Shown piece by piece: positions 8,081 to 15,668 of a stretch of 26,031 bases of DNA. A program made the translations under genes and the position numbers. Positions within the stretch are counted from its first letter, which is position 1. Each line of letters opens with the position of its first letter. Where the stretch lies: the NCBI RefSeq assembly GCF_000185845.1, contig NZ_GL629647.1, positions 2,540,239-2,566,269 on the forward strand. Direction: 5' to 3'. This stretch comes from Segatella salivae DSM 15606 (lineage in GTDB: Bacteria > Bacteroidota > Bacteroidia > Bacteroidales > Bacteroidaceae). The notes beneath the pieces are model-generated. The model was not told the DNA's origin. It ran no database searches and was given only the letters and a program-made list of their open reading frames with translations.

Positions 8081-8290
8081 TATAAAGAAGGTGTGCAAGA
8101 TAAAAGCACTCTGTGAATCAATAAGATAGAACCAACAAAGCCGTTTTCAGCAAGTTGTAAGGACTGAAAACGGCCTTTATTTTATGCTTTGTAGCATTGC
8201 CTGCCGCAATCTGCGTCATTTCACGCTATCATTTGCGTCACTTTATGCGCTAATCTGCGTTATTTCGTGCACTAATCTGCCTCATTTTAC
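8081..8290 (-). repeat. Dispersed element, copy B (inverted relative to copy A)
   Basis: Reverse-complement copy of the element at 1391-1601. The hairpin-bearing tail is at 8081-8198 and four 22-bp units follow (8203-8224, 8225-8246, 8247-8268, 8269-8290) with the core CTGCGTCATTT. The hairpin (8137-8150 with 8164-8178) has one bulged C compared with copy A. It lies between two plus-strand units where termination is already provided at 8045-8071, so its presence is not explained by a terminator role. Confidence 0.88.
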
Positions 8291-8524
8291 CTCGCTTTAG
8301 AGAACACCTTTCCCAACTCCTCCAAAGAAGGGGCGGGCTAAGTTGTGTGGAGGTAGGGAGTGAGGGGGGATGAGGCTGTGGGACAACGATTGCTAATGAT
8401 GAAACAAATTGAGGCTTATTGTTTGTGATTTAGCTTTATTTCTCTTCACAATACAAATGATTTCCGCTTAAAACGACTTTTGAAAGTTCTCGTGCGTGCA
8501 GTTTTTCGGCGTTACAAACTGGCT
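8291..8524. other. Noncoding region with G-rich tract
   Basis: No gene seen. About 8305-8375 holds CTCC/GGAG-rich sequence able to fold on itself and a run of six G near 8364-8369; the remainder is AT-rich and unremarkable. Confidence 0.4.
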
Positions 8525-8604
8525 AAAAACAAAAAGGGGCTCCGCTGAGTCCCAATCTTTATTAACCTTAAATCTAATACTATGAAAAACACATTGCAAA
8601 GTTA
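8525..8604 (-). ncRNA. Predicted small RNA: orphan promoter plus terminator on the minus strand
   Basis: On the minus strand a -7 box TAACTTTG (8604 to 8597) has TTGAC about 18 bases upstream. Transcription would begin near 8591. About 40 bases later comes a 7-bp GC-rich hairpin (8547-8553 with 8536-8542, one G-T pair, 4-base loop), followed by TTTTTGTTTTT (8535 to 8525), a textbook terminator. The product would be about 65 nt. No minus-strand gene lies downstream for more than 2 kb, so this is not the leader of a gene. I cannot assign it to a known RNA family. Confidence 0.55.
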
Positions 8605-8762
8605 CTCCATTTAACTAATCTTGTCAAGTCTATTATCTATAAAAGTAATTTATAATAGTTTTAATTGATTTATGTCAACTTTGTGTACGCAAACAAACCC
8701 ATTTGAACTTGCCGTTTTACGCAAAAGATATTTAAAAACTTGTTTTATTCAGATTTAATCTC

Positions 8763-8770
8763 TATCTTTG
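8763..8770 (+). promoter_or_regulatory. Predicted -7 box of greA
   Basis: TATCTTTG, giving a leader of about 118 bases that contains the hairpin at 8807-8837. Confidence 0.65.
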
Positions 8771-8806
8771 CAGCAGATAAAACACAAAGAGTAGAAAGAG
8801 GATTTG

Positions 8807-8837
8807 GAATTCCGACAGAGACAATATGTCGGAATTC
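8807..8837 (+). promoter_or_regulatory. Perfect 11-bp hairpin in the greA leader
   Basis: GAATTCCGACA (8807-8817) pairs fully with TGTCGGAATTC (8827-8837) around a 9-base loop. The following sequence (TTATCTTATTGTTTACT) is T-rich but not a clean T tract. It could act as an attenuator or be a small-RNA 3' end. Confidence 0.55.
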
Positions 8838-8894
8838 TTATCTTATTGTTTACTCTTACAGCGTTCAATTTATATTAAACAAACAAGAAAGATT

Positions 8895-9365
8895 ATGGCT
8901 TACATGTCACAAGAAGGCTACGACAAACTTGTAGCAGAGCTCAAACGGCTCGAATCAATAGAGCGTCCTAAGGCATCAGCCGCAATTGCTGAGGCCCGAG
9001 ATAAAGGCGATTTAAGTGAGAATTCAGAGTATGATGCGGCCAAAGAAGCCCAAGCTCATCTTGAAAGTAAAATCAATAAGATGAAGCTTGACATTGCCGA
9101 AGCAAAGATAGTTGACGTGTCTCGTTTAAGCGCGGATGCCGTTCAGATTATGTCAAAGGTAGAGATGACGAACATGTCTAATAAGTCTAAGATGGTATAT
9201 ACTATTGTAAGTGAAAGTGAAGCCAATCTAAAGCAGGGCAAAATCAGTATCAAGACGCCTATTGCTCAAGGCTTGTTGAATCATAAAGTTGGTGATGTTG
9301 TTGAGGTACAGATACCGCGTGGCATCATCAAACTACGCATAGATAAGATTAGTATTGAGGCTTAA
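8895..9365 (+). CDS. greA: Transcription elongation factor GreA
   Basis: Binds the RNA polymerase secondary channel and stimulates cleavage of backtracked transcripts. The N-terminal coiled coil contains EARDKGDLSENSEYDAAKEA, which carries the acidic tip residues (Asp and Glu of DLSENSEY) that act in cleavage. The C-terminal FKBP-like domain ends with the typical PIAQGLLNHKVGDVVEVQIP. The ATG at 8895 gives 156 aa, the normal length; the reading frame is open further upstream, but that part lies in the leader and includes one arm of the hairpin. The HIT gene follows 28 bases later and is likely in the same transcript. Confidence 0.96.
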   Translation: MAYMSQEGYDKLVAELKRLESIERPKASAAIAEARDKGDLSENSEYDAAKEAQAHLESKINKMKLDIAEAKIVDVSRLSADAVQIMSKVEMTNMSNKSKMVYTIVSESEANLKQGKISIKTPIAQGLLNHKVGDVVEVQIPRGIIKLRIDKISIEA

Positions 9366-9393
9366 GCTTTGCAATAACATAAAGATTACCGCA

Positions 9394-9786
9394 ATGAGTA
9401 CGATATTTTCAAAGATTGCTGCAGGCGAAATACCCAGCTATAAGTGTGCAGAGAGCGACAAGTTTTATGCGTTTCTCGACATTGATCCAGTCACAAAGGG
9501 ACATACTTTGGTTATTCCACGTCGTGAAGTAGACTATATCTTCGACATGGATGACGATGAATTGGCTGAGTTTCAGGTGTTCGCTAAGCGCGTAGCCAAG
9601 GCAATCAAGGCTGCCTTTCCATGTAAAAAGGTGGCTGAAGTAGTGCTTGGTTTGGAGGTAAATCATGCGCATATACATCTTCTTCCCATGAATAGTGAGG
9701 CCGATGTAGACTTCAAACATCATGTGAAACTAAGCGAAGAAGAATTTAAGGAAATAGCGGAGAAGATTCGGAATGAGTTTAAGTAG
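9394..9786 (+). CDS. Histidine-triad (HIT) family nucleotide hydrolase
   Basis: Small cytoplasmic nucleotide-binding protein of the HINT/HIT superfamily, expected to hydrolyse purine nucleoside phosphoramidates or similar adducts. The HxHxH signature is in NHAHIHLLP (His91, His93, His95; His93 would be the nucleophile). The N-terminus STIFSKIAAGEIPSYK and segment DIDPVTKGHTLVIPRR are standard for the family. Start chosen at ATG 9394 (130 aa), because residues encoded upstream overlap greA and do not resemble the family. Physiological substrate is unknown. Confidence 0.93.
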   Translation: MSTIFSKIAAGEIPSYKCAESDKFYAFLDIDPVTKGHTLVIPRREVDYIFDMDDDELAEFQVFAKRVAKAIKAAFPCKKVAEVVLGLEVNHAHIHLLPMNSEADVDFKHHVKLSEEEFKEIAEKIRNEFK

Positions 9787-9936
9787 GAAACATATCTTTG
9801 CTTGTCTAAGAGTGGAGAAGGCTAACTGACAAGTTAAGGATACTGAATTTCTGAAACGAATTAATTTAGTTGACGATAAGGAAGGCGTTACTTTACACGA
9901 TGTAGAGCAGCGCTTTTCTGTTTTCTTTGTAGGCTT

Positions 9937-10968
9937 TCATGGTCTGATTCCTTCTCTTTGAAGGGGTTGAGCAAGGCTTATCAGCTTCTCCATCAGCCTT
10001 GGTATGCCATAGTTTTCGATGTCTTTTTCATCTATCCAGATAAAATCTGTGGGCAAAGCAGGCTTTTCTTTTGGAGAGAGGAGATGGAAGTCGGCAAGTA
10101 GAATGCGGTGAGTGAGCACATGTTTCACCCCTTTTTGCAGTAGAACGGCAGCTTTCCGGAGTCGTGGAGTGAGATGTTCGGACTCGGGAACTGTCCATAA
10201 CCCTTGCCATATATCACCGCTTCCACGTTTATGAATGGCTGTTTTCCCATTCCACCTTATATAATATAGGGAGAGGTTTCGCGTCAGCACCTTTAGTGTT
10301 TTTAGTTTAACGGGCAGTTGATCAACCTTGTTTTCGCGCCTCGCAACACACGTTTCAGCCAATGGACACCTTGTACATTGCGGAGCTTTTGGGGTACATA
10401 GCGTTGCACCGAAGTCCATAACAGCTTGGTTATAGTCAGCCGCTGCACCCTCAGGAAGGTGCTCTTGGGCCAAAGCGGCAAAGAGTTTAACTCCCTCGGG
10501 AGTGTTCATTGGCGTGTCAATACCAAAGTAACGCGCCAGCACTCGATAGAAGTTGCCGTCAACTGCAGCCACTTGAAGGCCAAAAGCGAAGCTTCCGATG
10601 GCAGCAGCAGTATAGTCTCCCACGCCCTTTAGACGCTTAATGTCGGATAAAGTGTTGGGAAACTGACCTAAAGTAACAATCTGTTGTGCCGCCTGATAAA
10701 GGTTTCGGGCGCGCGAATAATAGCCCAATCCTTGCCACATACGCATCACTTCGTCTTCAGTTGCAGCCGCAAGATCTTCTACATGCGGCCATTTCTCCAT
10801 GAAACGCAACCAATATGATGTGCCCTGGGCTATGCGCGTTTGTTGTAAAATGACTTCACTAAGCCAGATTGCATAGGGATCTTGCGTGGTGCGCCATGGT
10901 AAATGACGTCCATGTTTGCTATACCACGTGAGTAAAGTTGATGTGAAAAGCGATGGAATTGGCTTCAT
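9937..10968 (-). CDS. mutY: A/G-specific adenine DNA glycosylase MutY
   Basis: Removes adenine mispaired with 8-oxoguanine in base-excision repair. Numbering from the ATG at 10974: the catalytic Glu40 lies in LSEVILQQTR, the helix-hairpin-helix LKGVGDYTAAAI at 115-126, catalytic Asp139 in VDGNFYRVLAR, and the iron-sulfur cluster cysteines at 193, 200, 203 and 209 (C-x6-C-x2-C-x5-C). A C-terminal NUDIX-like domain (from about 225, with GDIWQGLWTVP) recognises the oxidised base. Two Met codons are possible, 10974 and 10968. The -7 box ends at 10976, so transcription should begin near 10970, which favours the second ATG and a leaderless mRNA. The function is certain, the start is not. Confidence 0.95.
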   Translation of the reverse strand: MKPIPSLFTSTLLTWYSKHGRHLPWRTTQDPYAIWLSEVILQQTRIAQGTSYWLRFMEKWPHVEDLAAATEDEVMRMWQGLGYYSRARNLYQAAQQIVTLGQFPNTLSDIKRLKGVGDYTAAAIGSFAFGLQVAAVDGNFYRVLARYFGIDTPMNTPEGVKLFAALAQEHLPEGAAADYNQAVMDFGATLCTPKAPQCTRCPLAETCVARRENKVDQLPVKLKTLKVLTRNLSLYYIRWNGKTAIHKRGSGDIWQGLWTVPESEHLTPRLRKAAVLLQKGVKHVLTHRILLADFHLLSPKEKPALPTDFIWIDEKDIENYGIPRLMEKLISLAQPLQREGIRP

Positions 10969-10975
10969 ATTCATG

Positions 10976-10983
10976 CAAAGTTA
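10976..10983 (-). promoter_or_regulatory. Predicted -7 box of mutY
   Basis: Minus strand TAACTTTG, immediately upstream of the first possible ATG. Confidence 0.65.
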
Positions 10984-11006
10984 CTACTTTTTTCAGATAA
11001 AATCAG

Positions 11007-11014
11007 TATCTTTG
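11007..11014 (+). promoter_or_regulatory. Predicted -7 box of the helicase gene
   Basis: TATCTTTG, 58 bases before the ATG at 11073. It lies back to back with the mutY box, 23 bp apart, so the two promoters overlap in their upstream parts. Confidence 0.65.
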
Positions 11015-11072
11015 TGAGATAAATCCCCTTGGATTTCGTAGTGAAAGAAAGTTTGAATTGTCACGGAATATC

Positions 11073-13268
11073 ATGCAGACGAATATAGAATTAGAGCAAG
11101 CTTGGGAGTTTGTTGAACATACAGGGACGAGTATTTTCCTAACGGGTAAGGCCGGAACGGGTAAGACTACATTCCTTAAAAGCGTAGTAGAGAAGAGTCA
11201 AAAGCGCTTGGTTGTGGTTGCGCCTACAGGCGTTGCAGCCATCAATGCACGTGGAGTGACCATTCATTCTTTCTTTCAATTGCCGTTCTCTCCCTACATT
11301 CCGAACACTATAGTCAAAGGAGAGTATGGCGTATCTAAGGAGAAACGCAACATCATTAGAACGCTTGACCTGCTTATTATCGATGAGATTAGTATGGTAA
11401 GGAGTGACCTTTTGGATGCCATTGATGCCGTGTTGCGTCGCTTTAAGAATCCAATGAAGCCGTTTGGAGGCGTACAACTGTTGATGATGGGTGACCTTCA
11501 ACAACTCACTCCCGTAGTAACTGAGGAGGATTCTAACATGTTGCGACCTTATTATTCGACGCCATACTTCTTCGGAAGTCATGCACTTTCGGAGATACCT
11601 TATGTCACAATAGAACTCAAACACGTTTATCGTCAGCAGGATAATGACTTTCTTGAGCTCTTGAATCATGTGCGTTTAGGGTGTACAACTGCTGCAGATC
11701 TGGAGCTGTTGAACGGCAGATATCAACCTGATTTCCATCCAAAGACCGACCAAGGTTACATCAGATTGACGACTCATAACGCTATGGCTGACCACTATAA
11801 TGATAGCCAACTTGAGCAGCTTTCATCTACTTCACATAACTTTAAGGCTGAAATTAAAGGAACATTTCCTGAATATAGTTACCCAACGAGTGAGGTTTTA
11901 ACGCTCAAAGAGGGTGCACAGGTAATGTTTGTAAAGAACGATTCGTCTCCACTTCGACAGTATTATAATGGTAGAATCGGTCAAGTGAAGCGTATAGATG
12001 ATGAGAATATCATCGTACATTGCCCCGAAGATAACTTTGATATCACAGTAACGATGCAGGAATGGGAGAATACTCGTTATGTGATTAATAAGGAAACAAA
12101 GGAAATAGAGCCTGAAATCCAAGGTGTGTTTCGGCAGTATCCATTGCGTTTAGCGTGGGCAATTACAATCCATAAGAGCCAGGGTTTGACCTTCGAACGA
12201 GCCATAATAGACGCTGGTTTGTCGTTCTCCTCGGGCCAAGTTTATGTGGCTTTAAGCCGTTGTAAGACGCTAAATGGCCTCGTACTTGCCTCTCGTATCG
12301 ATGAGAAAGCAATCATAAATGATCAAAGAGTGAAGGAGTATATCTCACGACAAGAGGCAGAAGCGCGTCGTAGTATAGGGCTTTTAGAGCTTTATAAGCA
12401 GGACTATTATAAGCAATTACTGATGGAACTCTTCACATTTACAGACATTTTGCGGGCTGAAGAGGCGCTTTGTCGGGCGGCGATAGAATGGCTTCACGCT
12501 TATCCTAAACTCACTTTATTGCATAAGGCCACATTAAAGAGTATGCAACAACAAGTCGGAAGTGTTGCAATGAAGTGGCTTTCAGTCATCAATCAATCTA
12601 ATTTCGACCAACTGAATGAGGTCGAATTCTTGGATAGAGTGAAGCGAAGTGCGGGCTATTTTAATGCAACGTTGAACACCTATTTACGCCCTTTGTTAGA
12701 TCAAACGACTGATATCAAGGTGGAAAATAAGCATGGTGCTGAGCGATTGCAAGTCACTTTTGACGATCTTCAGTTAGCTTTCTTGACAAAACACTACTTA
12801 CTTGATGAGGTTTATAAACGAGGTTTCAAGGCCGAACGCTATCTGAATCTTCGGCAAACAGTCTTTCTTGATGCGCTTGATGAGGTTGCTCCACGAGGCA
12901 ATCAGACACGGCGCAGGCGTAAATCAAAGGCAGAAGAGCCTACTCCTAAACCCAAACGGGAAGATACAAAGCTTGTTTCGCGCTGTATGTTTGATGCAGG
13001 TAAGACGGTGGGGGATATTGCTGTAGCACGTAGTTTGACTGTTTCAACGATTGAAAATCATTTGGCTTACTATGTAGAACAAGGGGAATTGGAGGCTATT
13101 GACATTATAGGAGCAGAAAGATATAAGGTGGTTAATGCCGCCATTACTATGCTTGGGACGAGTGCCGACATGAAAACCATTAAGGAAAAGTGCTCGAATG
13201 ATATCACATATGGCGACATAAAAGTCGTTATTGCAGAGAAAAACAGGCAGGCTTCTAAGGGTAAATAA
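11073..13268 (+). CDS. PIF1/RecD-like superfamily 1 helicase with C-terminal helix-turn-helix
   Basis: ATP-dependent DNA helicase, probably acting on replication or recombination intermediates. The Walker A motif GKAGTGKT is at residues 25-32 and Walker B LLIIDEIS at 100-107; GDLQQLTPV (140-148) is motif III. HKSQGLTF and VYVALSRCKTLNGLVL are the late SF1 motifs typical of PIF1/RecD. A middle region of unknown role is followed by a basic linker rich in Lys and Arg near 620-640 and a predicted helix-turn-helix (KTVGDIAVARSLTVSTIENH), similar to the C-terminal HTH of some RecQ and Bacteroidota helicases. ATG 11073 (731 aa) is preferred over the TTG at 11058. DNA target unknown. Confidence 0.9.
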   Translation: MQTNIELEQAWEFVEHTGTSIFLTGKAGTGKTTFLKSVVEKSQKRLVVVAPTGVAAINARGVTIHSFFQLPFSPYIPNTIVKGEYGVSKEKRNIIRTLDLLIIDEISMVRSDLLDAIDAVLRRFKNPMKPFGGVQLLMMGDLQQLTPVVTEEDSNMLRPYYSTPYFFGSHALSEIPYVTIELKHVYRQQDNDFLELLNHVRLGCTTAADLELLNGRYQPDFHPKTDQGYIRLTTHNAMADHYNDSQLEQLSSTSHNFKAEIKGTFPEYSYPTSEVLTLKEGAQVMFVKNDSSPLRQYYNGRIGQVKRIDDENIIVHCPEDNFDITVTMQEWENTRYVINKETKEIEPEIQGVFRQYPLRLAWAITIHKSQGLTFERAIIDAGLSFSSGQVYVALSRCKTLNGLVLASRIDEKAIINDQRVKEYISRQEAEARRSIGLLELYKQDYYKQLLMELFTFTDILRAEEALCRAAIEWLHAYPKLTLLHKATLKSMQQQVGSVAMKWLSVINQSNFDQLNEVEFLDRVKRSAGYFNATLNTYLRPLLDQTTDIKVENKHGAERLQVTFDDLQLAFLTKHYLLDEVYKRGFKAERYLNLRQTVFLDALDEVAPRGNQTRRRRKSKAEEPTPKPKREDTKLVSRCMFDAGKTVGDIAVARSLTVSTIENHLAYYVEQGELEAIDIIGAERYKVVNAAITMLGTSADMKTIKEKCSNDITYGDIKVVIAEKNRQASKGK

Positions 13269-13379
13269 GTCTTGAAATGAATGTTTTGATACAGCGACCG
13301 AGAGCAAAAGGCGAACTTTTCTAAATCATTTTAGCTTGCTTTCTCTGTGTTGTTATGGAATAAAATCATTATTTTTTGC

Positions 13380-13387
13380 TAAATTTG
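13380..13387 (+). promoter_or_regulatory. Predicted -7 box of the 13396 lipoprotein gene
   Basis: TAAATTTG ends 8 bases before the ATG, the same spacing as at the symporter gene, implying an almost leaderless mRNA. Confidence 0.6.
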
Positions 13388-13395
13388 CAAGTGAT

Positions 13396-13797
13396 ATGAA
13401 GAAGATTTTTCTATTTGTTTTATGCATCGTTGCTGTCATGTTGACGTCTACTTCATGCCGATTTGCACGTGTAGATAACCCAGGTGACACTGTTGCAGCT
13501 ATCGAATTTGACCCAACTATCGGTCAAAAGGTTCATCGTTCTCATACATCTCAAGATTCAACCGCAATGCAATCAGCAGTTGATAGCACGGACATTTACT
13601 TCATTGGAGGAGGCAGTTCACGGCAACTTCTGCAATTAATTTCTTATCCAAGTAAGCGTGATACCGTTACTTTTTCTAAGGCTCGGCACATCAAAGTAAA
13701 GGGAAGTGCCGACTTTGGACGTGTCGTTCGCATTGGATTCTATCGTCTTCCGTCAGGCGATTCGATTGTAAAGACCGTTGAAGAAATAAAGCTTTAA
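13396..13797 (+). CDS. Small lipoprotein of unknown function
   Basis: Not recognised. 133 aa with signal peptide MKKIFLFVLCIVAVMLTSTSC, lipidated at Cys21. The mature part is polar at first (residues 22-75), then has short strand-like segments (DIYFIGGGSSRQLLQLISY, VTFSKARHIKVKG, VVRIGFYRLPSGDSIV). ATG 13396 is chosen because the signal peptide begins there and the promoter box is immediately upstream; an earlier Met in frame at 13336 precedes the promoter. The gene is convergent with dacB, with a single base between the two stop codons. Confidence 0.75.
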   Translation: MKKIFLFVLCIVAVMLTSTSCRFARVDNPGDTVAAIEFDPTIGQKVHRSHTSQDSTAMQSAVDSTDIYFIGGGSSRQLLQLISYPSKRDTVTFSKARHIKVKGSADFGRVVRIGFYRLPSGDSIVKTVEEIKL

Positions 13798-13798
13798 A

Positions 13799-15061
13799 TC
13801 AGTTTGGAGCACAAAGCGCGTTGCAAACTCTATCTTGAAAGGCTCTGCCATTACGTCCGTGCATCACTCCTTGGTTAATAATTGCAAAGCAAAGTGTGTG
13901 TCCATTGGCCGCTTGGCAATAGCCGGCGAGACTACTTATGCCTGTAACCGTTCCAGTCTTTGCCTTTACATTGTCGCGTGTAAAGGTCCCTTTCATTCGC
14001 TTTTTCAGTGTTCCGTCAACGCCAGCAATTGGTAATGCCGGCATCAAATGATGGCGTATGTTATCATTTTTGTAGGCATAACGGAGCATTTTCACCTCTA
14101 ATTCTGCACTAACATAATTGTAAAGGGAGAGTCCCGAGCCATCGGCGAACTTATATCTTGAGGCATCCAAGCCAATCTTATCTACCAAACGGCGTTCTAC
14201 ATTGCGTGCACTCTTCGCGGAAGCTGGGTGGTTTCCCGTACTCGCGGCTATCTGATAATACATCGCTTCGGCATAAAGGTTGTTGCTTTCCTTTAGCATT
14301 CGCATCAAGATTTGGTCTATAGTATGAAACCGATTGACGATACAAAAGGCATCAATTGGTTTGCGTTTCTCGTCTATTGTGGCATCAACATAGACGCCAT
14401 GTGACGTGAGTGCATCAAGGAAACGGGCCATAAAGATGTCCTTTCCCCCTACAAGTAGCGGTGTCAATACAGGGTTTTTGTCATCCCAACACCATCCTTC
14501 TCCGTATTGTTTTGTGTCTTTCATGCTCAAATCTGCATAGAGATGGCCTTGTATAGTGTCTACTCCCATCTTGCGAATAGCTTCTACAAAGGCGTTAAGA
14601 TCATCGGTATTGAAGCGTGGATCAAAGCCTCCTACACAATAAATATCACCAATCAGTTTGTTGTTTTCAATCTTTCCAGTGTAACAAAGCTCTGTTCTGA
14701 ACTGGTAATCTCCACCTAATTGGTCTATTGCAGTGATAGCCGTGATGAGCTTCATTGTACTTGCTGGTCGCATCAGCTGACGTTCGTTGTACGCAAAAAT
14801 GGTACTATCAGCGTCAAGATCATATACCATCAATCCCAATTGTGAAGTCTTTAGAAGGTCACTTTCAAGTAAGTTTGTTAACTTATGCTGTACATTTTGC
14901 GGCCAAGGTCGAATGATAGTGTCGTTCAAAAGCGGACTAATCATGGCCGAATCTGCCACATCACTCTCATCATTATCCTCTATTGTTTCGTTCTCTATCT
15001 GTGAAAATGCAGGCAAAGCAAGCATAGATAGCAAGAGAAATAGATATTTTATGTAGTTCAT
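13799..15061 (-). CDS. dacB: D-alanyl-D-alanine carboxypeptidase/endopeptidase (PBP4, peptidase S13)
   Basis: Trims or cleaves peptidoglycan cross-links in the periplasm. The three active-site motifs of penicillin-binding proteins are present: STMK at 101-104 (nucleophile Ser101, Lys104) in RPASTMKLITA, SNN at 259-261, and KTG at 368-370. The signal peptide MNYIKYLFLLLSMLALPAFS has no lipobox cysteine, so the protein is exported as a soluble or loosely bound form. 420 aa is somewhat short relative to typical PBP4 (about 450-480), with part of the middle insert reduced. Its ATG overlaps the stop of the upstream gene by 4 bases (ATGA), indicating translational coupling. Confidence 0.94.
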   Translation of the reverse strand: MNYIKYLFLLLSMLALPAFSQIENETIEDNDESDVADSAMISPLLNDTIIRPWPQNVQHKLTNLLESDLLKTSQLGLMVYDLDADSTIFAYNERQLMRPASTMKLITAITAIDQLGGDYQFRTELCYTGKIENNKLIGDIYCVGGFDPRFNTDDLNAFVEAIRKMGVDTIQGHLYADLSMKDTKQYGEGWCWDDKNPVLTPLLVGGKDIFMARFLDALTSHGVYVDATIDEKRKPIDAFCIVNRFHTIDQILMRMLKESNNLYAEAMYYQIAASTGNHPASAKSARNVERRLVDKIGLDASRYKFADGSGLSLYNYVSAELEVKMLRYAYKNDNIRHHLMPALPIAGVDGTLKKRMKGTFTRDNVKAKTGTVTGISSLAGYCQAANGHTLCFAIINQGVMHGRNGRAFQDRVCNALCAPN

Positions 15062-15447
15062 TGTCTTGTTTTTAGTTCGGCCAAAAAAGCCTTAGTGTCA
15101 TCAGGTTGCAAGCTGATGAGGCGGTTAGGTCCATACTTTACGAGCAGATATTGGCTTGCTCCAAAGGCTGTTTGCAGTGGAGTTATCTGAACGATATCGG
15201 CTATTCGGATGATGCGTTGACGGGAGAGGCGACCTCGTTCAATACATAACACCTCATTGCCTGCGTCATCCTGCATAAAGGTATAGGTCGTATGAAGCAC
15301 TCGTTCAACCATTAAGACAACGAGAACTGCCGTCACAAAGCCCGAGAAAGCCTGCAAATGCCAAAAACACCAAAGTGAAAATAGCGTGAATGATGCTACT
15401 GCACATTTGGCAACGGGCGTTATCTTGTGATGAAAAATGCGATTCAT
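15058..15447 (-). CDS. Small membrane protein with PH-like domain
   Basis: 129 aa. Two hydrophobic segments near residues 14-33 and 35-48 anchor the protein, followed by a cytoplasmic or periplasmic beta-rich portion (EVLCIERGRLSRQRIIRIADIVQI... ASQYLLVKYG... RLISLQP) with the pattern of the short bacterial PH domains. Function unknown; translational coupling to dacB suggests a role at the cell envelope. A -7 box (15474-15481, minus strand) gives a leader of about 20 bases. Confidence 0.75.
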   Translation of the reverse strand: MNRIFHHKITPVAKCAVASFTLFSLWCFWHLQAFSGFVTAVLVVLMVERVLHTTYTFMQDDAGNEVLCIERGRLSRQRIIRIADIVQITPLQTAFGASQYLLVKYGPNRLISLQPDDTKAFLAELKTRQ

Positions 15448-15473
15448 TGCGTTAAAAAAAGCCTATACGCGTG

Positions 15474-15481
15474 CAAAATTA
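15474..15481 (-). promoter_or_regulatory. Predicted -7 box of the PH-protein/dacB operon
   Basis: Minus strand TAATTTTG. Confidence 0.6.
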
Positions 15482-15590
15482 ATAAAAAGAACAGAGACAA
15501 AAGTCAGTTAGCTTGTGTTTTAGATAAATTTGTTATCCATTGCAATTTGTTAGTATTCATGGCATCGTTGGCTTGGGATGTAAACGAAAG

Positions 15591-15639
15591 GAGACATATC
15601 CTACCTCCCTATATATAATAAGGTGGCAAAATATGTCTC
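15591..15639 (-). terminator. Possible terminator of pepD
   Basis: GAGACATAT (15591-15599) pairs with ATATGTCTC (15631-15639); an inner 4-bp pair (15603-15606 with 15621-15624) extends it. It lies 30 bases beyond the pepD stop. The T tract on the minus strand is weak, so this is tentative. Confidence 0.45.
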
Positions 15640-15668
15640 TTTATTTATGTTACGCTTAAATAGCGTTC

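Noticed and set aside
8582..8614. Plus-strand 10-codon ORF (MKNTLQSYSI) after a hairpin
   Set aside because: The same bases read better on the minus strand as a promoter followed by a terminator; no plus-strand promoter or ribosome site was seen for the ORF.
9355..9393. Longer N-terminus of the HIT protein
   Set aside because: It would overlap greA and adds residues not found in the family.
11058..11072. Upstream TTG start for the helicase
   Set aside because: ATG at 11073 starts directly at the conserved family N-terminus.
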